Assembly (NCBI GenBank): GCA_003176035.1
Contig: PSRL01000014.1
Location: forward strand, 1 to 10,268
Direction of reading: 5' to 3'
Source: Verrucomicrobiota bacterium
Lineage (GTDB): Bacteria > Verrucomicrobiota > Verrucomicrobiia > Chthoniobacterales > Xiphinematobacteraceae
DNA length: 10,268 bases
Part shown: positions 1 through 6,225 of the stretch, in pieces
Position numbering within the stretch: the first letter of the stretch is position 1
Layout of the letters: every line of letters starts with the position of its first letter
The notes under the pieces: generated by a model
Database searches by the model: none
The model's input: only the letters and a program-made list of their open reading frames with translations
Told to the model about the DNA's origin: nothing
Program-made: the position numbers and the translations under genes

Positions 1-216
1 TTGACATTGTTTTCCAGGGACACGGCGCGATCACTAAGCGTTTTATAGTGCTCTTCCAGGGACGAAATTTTGAGGTCCGTCTGAGACATAGCCTGATTGA
101 TGGTATTAAACCGGGAGGAAGTTTCCGCATTCCGTTGATTACTTGTTGCCTGGTGGGCCTTAAACCGCTGTGAGACATCTTTGACGCTGTTCTCTAGGGA
201 CGTGGCTCGCATATCG
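1..216. repeat. 180-bp direct repeat inside the coiled-coil gene
   Basis: The sequence starting at position 1 (ttgacattgttttccaggga) matches the sequence starting at 181 (ttgacgctgttctctaggga) with exactly 180 bp between the copies and no indel over about 28 bases. Most differences fall at synonymous or conservative positions. At protein level this is a 60-residue period in the coiled coil (RATSLEN and RAVSLEN). Only one and a bit units are visible, and more copies may lie beyond the left edge. A shorter echo (cttccagggac, from about 52) corresponds to SSLEEHYK, a heptad-level similarity. Confidence 0.6.
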
Positions 217-794
217 AGGGAGTCCAAACGGCTATTTTGGCCGAGGCTAAAGGCGCCGAATTGCTGGCGGAAAGTGTTTAGTTCTGCTTTGAGCATGGAA
301 AGTTGGTTGCCCAGTTCAATAATTTTATTGGCATTTTGACCAATTTGCTTTTGAGAGTGTTCTAATTCTAATACTTTGCTTTCAATTTTTGTCAAATTAG
401 CCGTTGCATCATAACTTATGGCCTGTATTGACAGTGACAAAAGCTGGGCTGATGGATTCTCGGGGGCGTCAAGGCGAGCTTTCAGACGTACTTTTGTTCC
501 TGCTTTCAATGAGCCGGGAATCACTCGTCCTGCCCATCCTGAAATGTGTTCATACCCACTGTGTTTCCATTTATTTAAAACACTATCGATGAGTTGATCG
601 TTCACCCAGACGCTGATTGTGTGAGGAGTGCCATCTTGTGACCAAACAAATTGCACGTTGACACTCATTCCCCAGGGCTCGTCTCGTACCAGGGTAAATT
701 CGTAGTTCCGGTCCGATTTTACATCGCTATACAAACCAGGGATGAATTGTGATTTAAGCCCCAAAGGAAACAATAAGCAAAGAAGCAATGGCAT
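1..794 (-). CDS. Exported coiled-coil protein with beta-rich N-terminal domain (partial, C-terminus beyond left edge)
   Basis: An uninterrupted minus-strand frame runs from an ATG at 794 through position 1, giving 264 codons with no stop. I do not recognise a named family. Residues 1-15 (MPLLLCLLFPLGLKS) look like a short signal peptide or membrane anchor. Residues about 25-128 are rich in alternating hydrophobic, Trp and Gly residues (for example PWGMSVNVQFVW and HTISVWVNDQ) and suggest a beta-sandwich. From about residue 132 the sequence becomes a long heptad-like helix (KIESKVLELEHSQKQIGQ), and RATSLENSVK at 196 recurs as RAVSLENNVK at 256. The frame stays open upstream to a stop at 1077-1079, so ATGs at 899 and 983 are possible starts. 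I prefer 794 because it places the hydrophobic segment at the N-terminus, but none of the three has a convincing ribosome binding site. A role as a surface fibre or adhesin stalk is inference from architecture only. Confidence 0.72.
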   Translation of the reverse strand, partial: MPLLLCLLFPLGLKSQFIPGLYSDVKSDRNYEFTLVRDEPWGMSVNVQFVWSQDGTPHTISVWVNDQLIDSVLNKWKHSGYEHISGWAGRVIPGSLKAGTKVRLKARLDAPENPSAQLLSLSIQAISYDATANLTKIESKVLELEHSQKQIGQNANKIIELGNQLSMLKAELNTFRQQFGAFSLGQNSRLDSLDMRATSLENSVKDVSQRFKAHQATSNQRNAETSSRFNTINQAMSQTDLKISSLEEHYKTLSDRAVSLENNV

Positions 795-1443
795 ATAGCT
801 AAAAAGACCTACGCTCTGACGCCCTACTTTCCATCTATCAGTCGGCCATTTCGGTGACCATCCAGCCCCCTCGTATAAATTTAAGAAAAATGCATACATA
901 TTAGGAAATGGGAGAATGTTATATGTAATAAGCTCATCGATTTTATGAGCGCATTTAAAGTTACTAAAAATCCTCCACATTTGCCCACATTGCAAATTAT
1001 TATTTGAATAAAAACGAAAACAACCTGGTGAAAAACAGATATTGCGAAAATAAATATTTAAATAAAATAAAAACTTTTAGAATAATCTCAAAAATCTTCT
1101 ATTTACATAAACCCCCTTACAGTTCGGGATGCTTTGATGCAATTTTGGAAAAGCGATGGCCATCCATAGTCCATTGAGCGGGACTTCGATTGTAGCAGTG
1201 GGCTCTCCTCTTGCGGTCACTTAAAGATGGCAATCAGCGGGTTTTCGCGGCTGTCTGTGAATATTTCGTTGCATCAAGGATTCCTGTCCGGAAGGTAGTC
1301 TTGAAAAAAATACCACACCGAGCGGATGCGTCTTAGAACCTGGTGCAAATGAATGCACTTATTTATATGAAGAGAATATTGTATCCCAGTTTGTGGTTCG
1401 CTGAATTGAGCGCTGGAAAGAGTGGATTTCCGACCCTTCTTTT

Positions 1444-1507
1444 CGGACAATCGGCAACGTTGTAGCGCGCAAAAAGGGCTTTTATTTGTCCGGCAACTCT
1501 CGGACAA
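1444..1507 (+). repeat. CGGACAA / TTGTCCG repeat set with two alternative hairpins
   Basis: CGGACAA occurs at 1444-1450 and again at 1501-1507. Its exact complement TTGTCCG lies between them at 1486-1492. The central copy can pair with either outer copy, giving a 7-bp stem with an 8-nt loop on the right (1486-1507) or a long-range stem on the left. CGGCAAC is also duplicated (1452-1458 and 1491-1497). No T-tract follows, so it is not a simple terminator. The function is unknown. It may be an operator array or an alternative-folding leader, or it may be chance. Confidence 0.35.
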
Positions 1508-1533
1508 TCTCTAAAAGAAACCAATGTAGTTGG

Positions 1534-1562
1534 TTGACGAAAATTTTGTTTTTCGGCAAATT
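1534..1562 (+). promoter_or_regulatory. Possible promoter of the PepSY-like gene
   Basis: TTGACG (1534-1539, 5 of 6 to the -35 consensus) is followed after 17 bp by CAAATT (1557-1562, about 3 of 6 to the -10 consensus). Transcription would begin near 1569 and carry the 1589-1609 hairpin in the leader. The -10 match is poor, so this is only a candidate. Confidence 0.25.
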
Positions 1563-1588
1563 AATAAAGTAGCCTGCGGAGCCAATCA

Positions 1589-1609
1589 CGGGGATGGATC
1601 GCATCCCCG
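1589..1609 (+). promoter_or_regulatory. GC-rich hairpin in the leader of the PepSY-like gene
   Basis: CGGGGATG (1589-1596) and CATCCCCG (1602-1609) form a perfect 8-bp stem around a 5-nt loop (GATCG). It lies 28 bp before the ATG at 1638. The T-run at 1629-1637 is too far downstream for a classical intrinsic terminator and sits between the ribosome binding site and the start codon. A transcript-stability or translational-control role is possible. Confidence 0.45.
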
Positions 1610-1622
1610 GGTTCCTATTTAT

Positions 1623-1628
1623 AAGGTG
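1623..1628 (+). promoter_or_regulatory. Ribosome binding site deciding the start at 1638
   Basis: AAGGTG, followed by a run of nine T residues, precedes ATG 1638 by nine bases. This and the signal peptide that begins at 1638 favour that ATG over the in-frame upstream TTG at 1530. Confidence 0.45.
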
Positions 1629-1637
1629 TTTTTTTTT

Positions 1638-2423
1638 ATGAAAGTCAAATCCAGAGGCATTTCTTATAGAAAGACAAGGCAGACTGTTTTATGTATATTT
1701 CTCGGAATCACAACAAATTATGCATTTGCTGATACGGCCTTTCAGGCAGTTCAGGTTTTGAAAGCTGAAAGAGGCCTGGAGCCAGCGAACGCGGTTTGCG
1801 AGATTCGGGGTGAGCGTGGCGGTCCGGATCCGAAAAACTGGGTCCTTTTACTGAATGATCCCCGTTCTCGTTCCGGAGTTCGAGAAATTGTTGTTTCAGG
1901 AAAAAAAATTATCTCGGACCGAACGCCGATTGCCGAATATGGCGGTGTCGGGAGTCTGCCTATTTTAAATACTGAAAGTCTCAGACTTGACTCCAGTGAT
2001 GCGTTTCGTATCGCAAATAAAGAAGCCGCTAATTTGGGGGTAGGATTCCATTGGCTCGATTATAAACTTATCAGAGGAGACAAAGGCGCAATCTGGAGAC
2101 TGTATCTCACAGATTATTTGGGAAATCCGGTGGGAAACATATTGATTTCCGCCGATACCGGAGCGATCCTACGCCCTTTGCAACTAGATCCGGATATTCG
2201 TTCTTCAGCTGAAACAAAAAGCGAATGGGTCCGAGAAGGTGGACTGGTGGGGCATGCCAGTCGGACTGCATCAAACGTTGCCGATAGCACGAAGAAAACA
2301 ATGGACAAGACGGGCAGATTTATTGAGAAGACCGCTGTCACAACCCAAAAGAAAGTGAAAAGTGTTGCCGGCGACGTACAGGAATGGTTGACCGGAAAAC
2401 GCACCGTTGATCCCGACAACTAA
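1638..2423 (+). CDS. Exported PepSY-like domain protein
   Basis: The product is 261 residues and probably periplasmic or lipid-free secreted. Residues 1-31 form a signal peptide: a basic start (MKVKSRGISYRKTRQ), a hydrophobic core (VLCIFLGI) and a likely AFA cleavage site before DT. Residues about 118-178 resemble a PepSY-type repeat: LDSSDAFRIANKEA, then KLIRGDKGAIWRLYL, then GNPVGNILISADTGAIL. The C-terminal 55 residues are a charged, Ala/Thr/Lys-rich repetitive helix with TKKTMDKTGRFIEKTA. PepSY domains are generally linked to modulation of proteases or envelope partners, but the partner of this one is unknown. An in-frame extension to TTG 1530 exists but would bury the signal peptide behind 36 unusual residues. 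The next gene starts 84 bp downstream with no clear terminator, so the two could be co-transcribed. Confidence 0.75.
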   Translation: MKVKSRGISYRKTRQTVLCIFLGITTNYAFADTAFQAVQVLKAERGLEPANAVCEIRGERGGPDPKNWVLLLNDPRSRSGVREIVVSGKKIISDRTPIAEYGGVGSLPILNTESLRLDSSDAFRIANKEAANLGVGFHWLDYKLIRGDKGAIWRLYLTDYLGNPVGNILISADTGAILRPLQLDPDIRSSAETKSEWVREGGLVGHASRTASNVADSTKKTMDKTGRFIEKTAVTTQKKVKSVAGDVQEWLTGKRTVDPDN

Positions 2424-2507
2424 AAAACAAATCAAAATGATTTAAAAACCAAAGATTCCTGGCAACAACATGCAACTATTTAATTAATAAATGCTCTACA
2501 AAGTTTC

Positions 2508-2993
2508 ATGCAGACAATTTTCGCATTTGCTCTGGCTGGATTTTTGCTTTTGGTAGGGGAAGTATTTGTTCCGGGAATGGTTTTGGGGACATTTGGATCT
2601 ATTTTCTTTTTAGCAGCCGTTTGCAGGGGATATGTGCTCTATGGGCCACTGACAGGCACTTGGATTTTCGCCACTATCGGGATCTTTTATTCCATTGGTT
2701 TACTGCTTTGGCTGAGATTCTTTCCTAGGACGGCAGCGGGAAGGCGCATTTCAAATCGGAAAACGCTTCCATCGTCTCTTGCGGAAAAGCACCGGCTGGT
2801 AGGAGTCCAAGGCATCGCCATTTCCGTGTTGCGTCCCGCAGGAGTAGCACTTATTGAAGGACAACGACGAGACGTCATCACCGATGGTTCCTTTATTGAG
2901 CCAAATACCCCCCTTATTGTAATTGCCGAAGAGGGACAAAAATTAGTTGTGCGCGCGCAAAATTCATACGAGATTGCAGCCTCTGGTTTTTAA
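2508..2993 (+). CDS. NfeD-like membrane protein (short form, no protease domain)
   Basis: The product is 161 residues. The N-terminal 65 or so residues hold two to three transmembrane segments (FAFALAGFLLLVGEVFVPG, then GSIFFLAAVCRGYVLYG, then WIFATIGIFYSIGLLLWLRF). The GEVFVPG motif in the first segment is typical of NfeD proteins. Residues about 95-155 form the cytosolic OB-fold: LVGVQGIAISVLRPAG, then ALIEGQRRDVITDGSFI, then TPLIVIAEEGQKLVVRA. The ClpP-like serine protease domain of long NfeD proteins is absent. Short NfeD proteins are the usual operon partner of flotillins and are thought to assist membrane-microdomain assembly. That fits the FloA gene starting 8 bp downstream. No Shine-Dalgarno sequence is visible before ATG 2508. 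Confidence 0.88.
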   Translation: MQTIFAFALAGFLLLVGEVFVPGMVLGTFGSIFFLAAVCRGYVLYGPLTGTWIFATIGIFYSIGLLLWLRFFPRTAAGRRISNRKTLPSSLAEKHRLVGVQGIAISVLRPAGVALIEGQRRDVITDGSFIEPNTPLIVIAEEGQKLVVRAQNSYEIAASGF

Positions 2994-3001
2994 TTTGCTT
3001 C

Positions 3002-4021
3002 ATGGAACTGATCTCATACTTCTCATTGGCAGTTTTAATTGTCATCATTGTCATTGTGGTATCGTTTGGTCTGATCCTGACCAATTTTTTTGGCATTTGG
3101 TTACGTGCCAAAATTGCCAGCGCATCCGTTTCTTTTTCCAAGCTGATTGGAATGAGACTTCGCCGTGTCCCGGTGGGTCTCATTGTGGACAATCGAATCA
3201 CCGCAGTGAAAGCGGGATTGGAAGCCGATACAGACCTTTTGGAAGCACACTATCTTGCCGGTGGTAACGTGAGCCATGTCATCCTGGCTCTGATTGCTGC
3301 AGATAAAGCCGAAATCGTTCTCGACTTCAACCGTGCGTGCGCTATCGACCTGGCGATCAAAGGAACCAGTAAAACCGTACTCGAAGCCGTGCGCACCAGC
3401 ATTAATCCGAAGGTGATTGATTGTCCCGATCCCTCCAAAGGCAAGGTGACCATTGATGCTGTGGCGCGAGATGGTATCGGAGTCAAAGTTCGTGCGCGAG
3501 TTACAGTACGTTCTAATCTGGATCGCTTCGTAGGAGGCGCTACTGAGGAAACGATCATTGCGCGAGTAGGCGAAGGAATTGTGACGGCTATTGGTTCCGC
3601 CCTCTCTTACAAAGACGTTTTAGAAAATCCGGATCGGATTTCCAAGGTGGTCTTGCAAAAAGGGCTGGATAGCGGGACCGCCTTTGAAATTTTGTCCGTT
3701 GATATAGCTGATGTGGATATCGGAGAAAACGTGGGTGCAAAACTCCAGGCGGAACAGGCAGAGGCAGATAAAGTGGTAGCACAGGCGAAAGCAGAAATGA
3801 GGCGGGCGTCAGCGGTTGCCTCTGAACAGGAAATGAAGGCAAAGACCCAAGAAATGCGTGCCAAGGTAGTGGAAGCGGAAGCTGAAGTACCTCAAGCTAT
3901 AGCGGAGGCATTTCGCAATGGGAATTTGGGAGTTTTTGATTACCTACGTATGAAAAATATGCAGTCGGATACTCAGATGCGGGAGAGTATTGCAGGTGGA
4001 TCCTTATCTGAGGAGAATTGA
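3002..4021 (+). CDS. floA: Flotillin-like protein FloA (SPFH family)
   Basis: The product is 339 residues, close to the usual length for FloA. A single N-terminal membrane segment (about residues 6-33, rich in Val and Ile) precedes an SPFH core with the characteristic stretches FGIWLRAKIASASVSFSKLIGMRLR, given here only as landmarks, then VPVGLIVDNRITAVKAG, LEAHYLAGGNV and VARDGIGVKVRARVTVRSN. The C-terminal third is an Ala/Glu/Lys-rich coiled coil (QAEQAEADKVVAQAKAEMRR), and the family ending VPQAIAEAFRNGNLGVFDYL is present. FloA scaffolds cholesterol-independent lipid domains in the inner membrane and helps organise secretion and signalling complexes. It is the second gene of a tight operon after nfeD, and its stop codon adjoins the start of the next gene. 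The sequence appears complete and undamaged. Confidence 0.93.
   Translation: MELISYFSLAVLIVIIVIVVSFGLILTNFFGIWLRAKIASASVSFSKLIGMRLRRVPVGLIVDNRITAVKAGLEADTDLLEAHYLAGGNVSHVILALIAADKAEIVLDFNRACAIDLAIKGTSKTVLEAVRTSINPKVIDCPDPSKGKVTIDAVARDGIGVKVRARVTVRSNLDRFVGGATEETIIARVGEGIVTAIGSALSYKDVLENPDRISKVVLQKGLDSGTAFEILSVDIADVDIGENVGAKLQAEQAEADKVVAQAKAEMRRASAVASEQEMKAKTQEMRAKVVEAEAEVPQAIAEAFRNGNLGVFDYLRMKNMQSDTQMRESIAGGSLSEEN
4011..4015 (+). promoter_or_regulatory. AGGAG ribosome binding site selecting GTG 4024
   Basis: AGGAG at the very end of floA lies 8 bp before GTG 4024, the ideal distance, but only 2 bp before the alternative TTG at 4018 that overlaps the floA stop. GTG is therefore the better start. 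This is the only strong Shine-Dalgarno sequence among the genes of the window. Confidence 0.6.
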
Positions 4022-4023
4022 CT

Positions 4024-4557
4024 GTGGCGATCCATTTCCCTCTAGCCACTGGAATCGAGCAGGTCCTTCCGCTTGTCATATTCCTTTTGGTCTTTTTCGT
4101 GTTGAAATGGACACGGCGTTCGCGTGTCGAGGATATGGATACCTCCTCGGACCGCGAACAAAAGCCTTCGGAAGAATCCATGCGAAAGCTCTTGGAGGCT
4201 TTGGGACTTCCTGAAAATGCCGTTCCCCCACCATTTGAACCAATCAAAAGCAAGCCTCGACAAACTCTCACGACTTCCGAAAATTTTCCGTCCTCCTCAT
4301 CCGCGGCGCCGCCACCGCCGCCGCCCACCATCCAAGTTCCGATAACACAGATCCTGACTGCCCCGGTCCAGGCGAGGGGGGCGACTTCTCAGCGAATTGC
4401 AAAAATAAGCAAACCGAAGGCTACGCAGAAGACGATACTTGAGTTACCTCGTGGATTACAGAAGCTTCAAAAGGAGCTTCATGATCCACGCCTTCTCCGA
4501 AAAGGTGTTGTTTTACGAGAAATTTTAGGGCCACCGAAAGCTTTGAGAGGCTTTTAG
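4024..4557 (+). CDS. Small Pro-rich membrane protein of the flotillin operon
   Basis: The product is 177 residues with no name that I recognise. One transmembrane helix lies near the N-terminus (about residues 11-28, VLPLVIFLLVFFVLKW) and is followed by basic TRRSR, suggesting a cytosolic C-terminal part. Residues 30-130 are low complexity, rich in Ser, Pro, Lys and Glu, with a run of six prolines around residue 95. The end is more ordered and basic: LQKLQKELHDPRLLRKGVVL, then REILGPPKALRGF. From memory, a tail ending in S/REILGPPxAL recurs in small proteins of Verrucomicrobiota and related phyla, which is the main taxonomic hint here. The gene starts 2 bp after floA and is likely translationally coupled to it, so a role beside FloA and NfeD at the membrane is inferred. 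Its stop TAG overlaps the stop of the convergent reductase gene. Confidence 0.75.
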   Translation: MAIHFPLATGIEQVLPLVIFLLVFFVLKWTRRSRVEDMDTSSDREQKPSEESMRKLLEALGLPENAVPPPFEPIKSKPRQTLTTSENFPSSSSAAPPPPPPTIQVPITQILTAPVQARGATSQRIAKISKPKATQKTILELPRGLQKLQKELHDPRLLRKGVVLREILGPPKALRGF

Positions 4558-5579
4558 ATTGGCAAAGGATTCCGTTCCGGGTGTTGCCTTTGATGCCAGT
4601 ATGGATAAGCAGGCGTTAGGGCACTGGCTGCATCTAACCTAGCAACTTGTTCTGGAGTTAAATTCCATCCCACCGCACCCAGGTTCTGTTTTAACTGCGT
4701 TTCATCACGGGCGCCAATAATAATACTCGAAACTGTAGGACGTTGCAGCAACCAATTTAATGCGATCTGTGGTATGGTCTTGCCGGTCTCTTTGGCGATT
4801 TCATCCAGTACATCCACTACCTGATACAAATACTCATCGTTGACTTCGGGTCCACCAACCTTGCCTCGATGCAGACGGCTTTGTTCCGGCAAAGACTGGC
4901 CACGACGGACCCTGCCTGTTAAGCGTCCCCATCCCAAAGGGCTCCACACGACAGCCCCAATTCCCTGATCAAGAGCCAATGGCATCAGTTCAAACTCGTA
5001 GTCGCGCCCAATCAATGAGTAATAAGCCTGATGCGCAACATATCGGGTGTAAGCGTATTGATCTGCAATGGCGAGTGATTTCATGAGATGCCACCCGGAA
5101 AAATTTGAAACGCCAATATAGCGGATCTTGCCTGCTTGGACCATCGCATCGAGTGTGGATAAGGTTTCCACAATCGGAGTTTTGGCATCAAAAGCATGCA
5201 GTTGAAATAAATCGATGTAGTCGGTATTTAATCGCTTCAACGAAGCTTCAACTGAACGGATCAAGTGAAACCGCGATGAACCGACATTGTTGGGTTCTTC
5301 ATCAAAACGAAGAGTGGCTTTTGTCGAAAGAAGTACTTTGTCGCGGCGCCCTTTAATCGCTTCGCCCAATATGGATTCTGCTGTCCCTATTGAATAGACA
5401 TCGGCACTGTCAAACATTGTGATGCCTCCATCGAGGCAAATGTCCACTAGTCGCCGAGCACTGGCAACATCCGTGTCCCCCCATTCCCGGAAAAAATCCC
5501 CTTTACCGCCAAAAGTTGCAGTCCCAAAGCTCAGAGCTGGCACCTTAAGACCCGATGCACCAAGATATCTGTATTCCAT
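4554..5579 (-). CDS. Aldo/keto reductase
   Basis: The product is 341 residues, a full-length NADPH-dependent aldo/keto reductase with a TIM-barrel fold, cytosolic. The catalytic tetrad is present: Asp57 and Tyr62 in FDSADVYSIGTAE, Lys87 in LLSTKA and His128 in DLFQLHAFD. Other family marks are YRYLGASGLKVPALSFGTATF at the start, GKIRYIGVSNFSGWHL around 150-165, WSPLGWGRLTGR and the cofactor-binding SSIIIGARDETQLKQNL near the C-terminus. The ending PYPYWHQRQHP resembles the AKR subgroup that includes Pseudomonas PsAKR-like and YajO-like enzymes. The physiological substrate cannot be read from sequence. The gene is convergent with the flotillin operon, and the two stop codons share bases 4555-4556 (TTAG). 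A TATAAT-like box (minus strand, 5593-5598) lies just upstream with only a weak -35, so the promoter is uncertain. Confidence 0.93.
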   Translation of the reverse strand: MEYRYLGASGLKVPALSFGTATFGGKGDFFREWGDTDVASARRLVDICLDGGITMFDSADVYSIGTAESILGEAIKGRRDKVLLSTKATLRFDEEPNNVGSSRFHLIRSVEASLKRLNTDYIDLFQLHAFDAKTPIVETLSTLDAMVQAGKIRYIGVSNFSGWHLMKSLAIADQYAYTRYVAHQAYYSLIGRDYEFELMPLALDQGIGAVVWSPLGWGRLTGRVRRGQSLPEQSRLHRGKVGGPEVNDEYLYQVVDVLDEIAKETGKTIPQIALNWLLQRPTVSSIIIGARDETQLKQNLGAVGWNLTPEQVARLDAASALTPAYPYWHQRQHPERNPLPI

Positions 5580-5779
5580 TTTATATTATGTAATTATAAA
5601 CCTCTAAATCAGAGCGGTAACCTTGCGATAAGCATCCGCCCCTTGCTCAAGGAAGGATAAACAGCCTTAAAAAGTCAATCGGGAAATACAAATATAGCGG
5701 TAGCCAAATAAATAAAGCACAAGAACAAGTTGCAACAAGATGTGCATCGCCAGTCACAAAAAACATCGCACGCATTGAA

Positions 5780-5809
5780 TTGACATCTAATCGCAGCTTC
5801 TTGTATGAA
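5780..5809 (+). promoter_or_regulatory. Sigma70-like promoter candidate P1, distal to the toxin gene
   Basis: A perfect -35 TTGACA (5780-5785) is followed after 18 bp by TATGAA (5804-5809, 4 of 6 to the -10 consensus). Transcription would start near 5816, about 28 bp before the first of four hairpins and about 410 bp before the toxin ATG. It could drive a separate small RNA or a long structured toxin leader. Confidence 0.4.
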
Positions 5810-5843
5810 CGAAAATTATGACTGAGTTGACCCCCCAGGATTT

Positions 5844-5985
5844 TATCACTCTAGCGTGTGATAGCAGTACCCATGCTAACCGACACGGTTTTCAAACTGC
5901 TGAGGGCAGTTGAAAAGAAATAGTCAGCGTTGCTGAGACGGCAGCGACAGACTGAGGCAAGGCATTGCTTTAAAATGCTCTTGCC
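5844..5985 (+). other. Cluster of four consecutive hairpins, possible structured RNA
   Basis: Four separate inverted repeats lie within 142 bp. Hairpin 1 is TATCAC/GTGATA (5844-5849 with 5858-5863). Hairpin 2 is TTTTCA-a-ACTGC/GCAGTTGAAAA (5889-5900 with 5906-5916; 11 bp with one bulged A and a 5-nt loop). Hairpin 3 is GTTGCTG/CAGCGAC (5929-5935 with 5942-5948; 7 bp including one G-T, 6-nt loop). Hairpin 4 is GGCAAGGCATT/AATGC-t-CTTGCC (5956-5966 with 5974-5985; 11 bp with one bulged T, 7-nt loop). None is followed by a U-tract. The strand is inferred from promoter P1, because the stems fold on either strand. It matches no riboswitch, tRNA or attC site that I recognise. Confidence 0.4.
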
Positions 5986-6091
5986 AATCTCTCCTTTGCT
6001 GCCTCCGACAAATCATACAATCGCTGGCCGCATGATTGCGTGTGTGCGCGATGTTGTGCGGTATTTATATTATCACCAATTAAATCGTGTG

Positions 6092-6107
6092 ATATTATGC
6101 ATAATAT
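6092..6107. promoter_or_regulatory. Perfect 16-bp palindrome, candidate operator of the toxin promoter
   Basis: ATATTATGCATAATAT is a perfect palindrome with a TGCA centre. It lies 118 bp before the toxin ATG and touches the -35 element of promoter candidate P2. This is a typical size and position for the site of a dimeric regulator. Local AT-richness raises the chance of random palindromes, but 16 of 16 remains notable. Confidence 0.45.
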
Positions 6108-6135
6108 TATTAGTCGACAGGACGACATATATAAT
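6107..6135 (+). promoter_or_regulatory. Sigma70-like promoter candidate P2, proximal to the toxin gene
   Basis: TATAAT (6130-6135, perfect -10) lies 17 bp after TTATTA (6107-6112, 3 of 6 to the -35 consensus). Transcription would start near 6142, leaving a leader of about 84 nt. The weak -35 adjoining a palindrome suggests a regulated promoter. The surrounding AT-richness makes -10 matches cheap. Confidence 0.4.
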
Positions 6136-6225
6136 AACAATATTGGCATTAAAATTATATATTGTGCTACTTGTTCTAAGTATCCGTTGCGGACAGAGTG
6201 GTAATCATATTTAATCATTTAACAT

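Larger units (their letters stand above)
795..1637. other. Long intergenic region between divergent genes
   Basis: No convincing gene was found on either strand over about 840 bp. The part from about 885 to 1115 is strongly AT-rich, and the rest has ordinary composition. Open frames here are short and show no recognisable protein features. What can be seen: a 10-bp palindrome GATGGCCATC at 1155-1164; an imperfect inverted-repeat pair at 1132-1142 and 1269-1279; CGGACAA/TTGTCCG repeats at 1444-1507; and a GC-rich hairpin at 1589-1609 close to the next gene. The region presumably holds the promoters of the two divergent exported-protein genes. Confidence 0.55.
5580..6225. other. Divergent intergenic region upstream of the toxin gene
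   Basis: These 646 bp separate the reductase gene (leftward) from the toxin gene (rightward). No convincing gene was found: the open frames at about 5930-6214 (plus) and 5970-6218 (minus) overlap each other and read through hairpins and AT-rich filler. The left part (5580-5830) holds a promoter candidate, the middle (5844-5985) four hairpins in a row, and the right (6060-6225) is strongly AT-rich with a second promoter candidate and a 16-bp palindrome. Confidence 0.6.

Noticed and set aside
795..1076. Open N-terminal extension of the left-edge minus-strand gene, with several Cys residues suggesting a zinc-binding segment
   Set aside because: The composition is that of AT-rich intergenic DNA, no start in it has a ribosome binding site, and it would displace the hydrophobic export segment. 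It is kept only as an alternative start.
1155..1164. 10-bp palindrome GATGGCCATC
   Set aside because: Short, isolated and not placed beside a promoter-like sequence, so expected by chance at this length scale.
1274..1507. Minus-strand open frame of 77 codons
   Set aside because: Cys/Arg/Ser-rich composition without domain features, no ribosome binding site, and it runs through the repeat set.
2429..2443. AAATCA-aaa-TGATTT inverted repeat after the PepSY-like gene as a terminator
   Set aside because: Only 6 A/T-dominated base pairs and no T-tract on the plus strand. The minus strand has a T-tract but no gene to terminate.
3897..4331. 144-codon minus-strand frame opposite the end of floA and its neighbour
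   Set aside because: It is the shadow of well-supported plus-strand genes. Its Gly-rich part is only the complement of the Pro-rich codons.
5844..5985. Hairpin cluster as a CRISPR array, integron attC or tRNA
   Set aside because: There are no repeated units with spacers, no attC core sites, and no tRNA-like cloverleaf or T-loop sequence.
5930..6214. Open frame of about 94 codons upstream of the toxin gene (and an opposing one at 5970-6218)
   Set aside because: The plus frame starts at a TTG, both overlap the hairpins and AT-rich filler, they overlap each other, and neither shows recognisable protein features.
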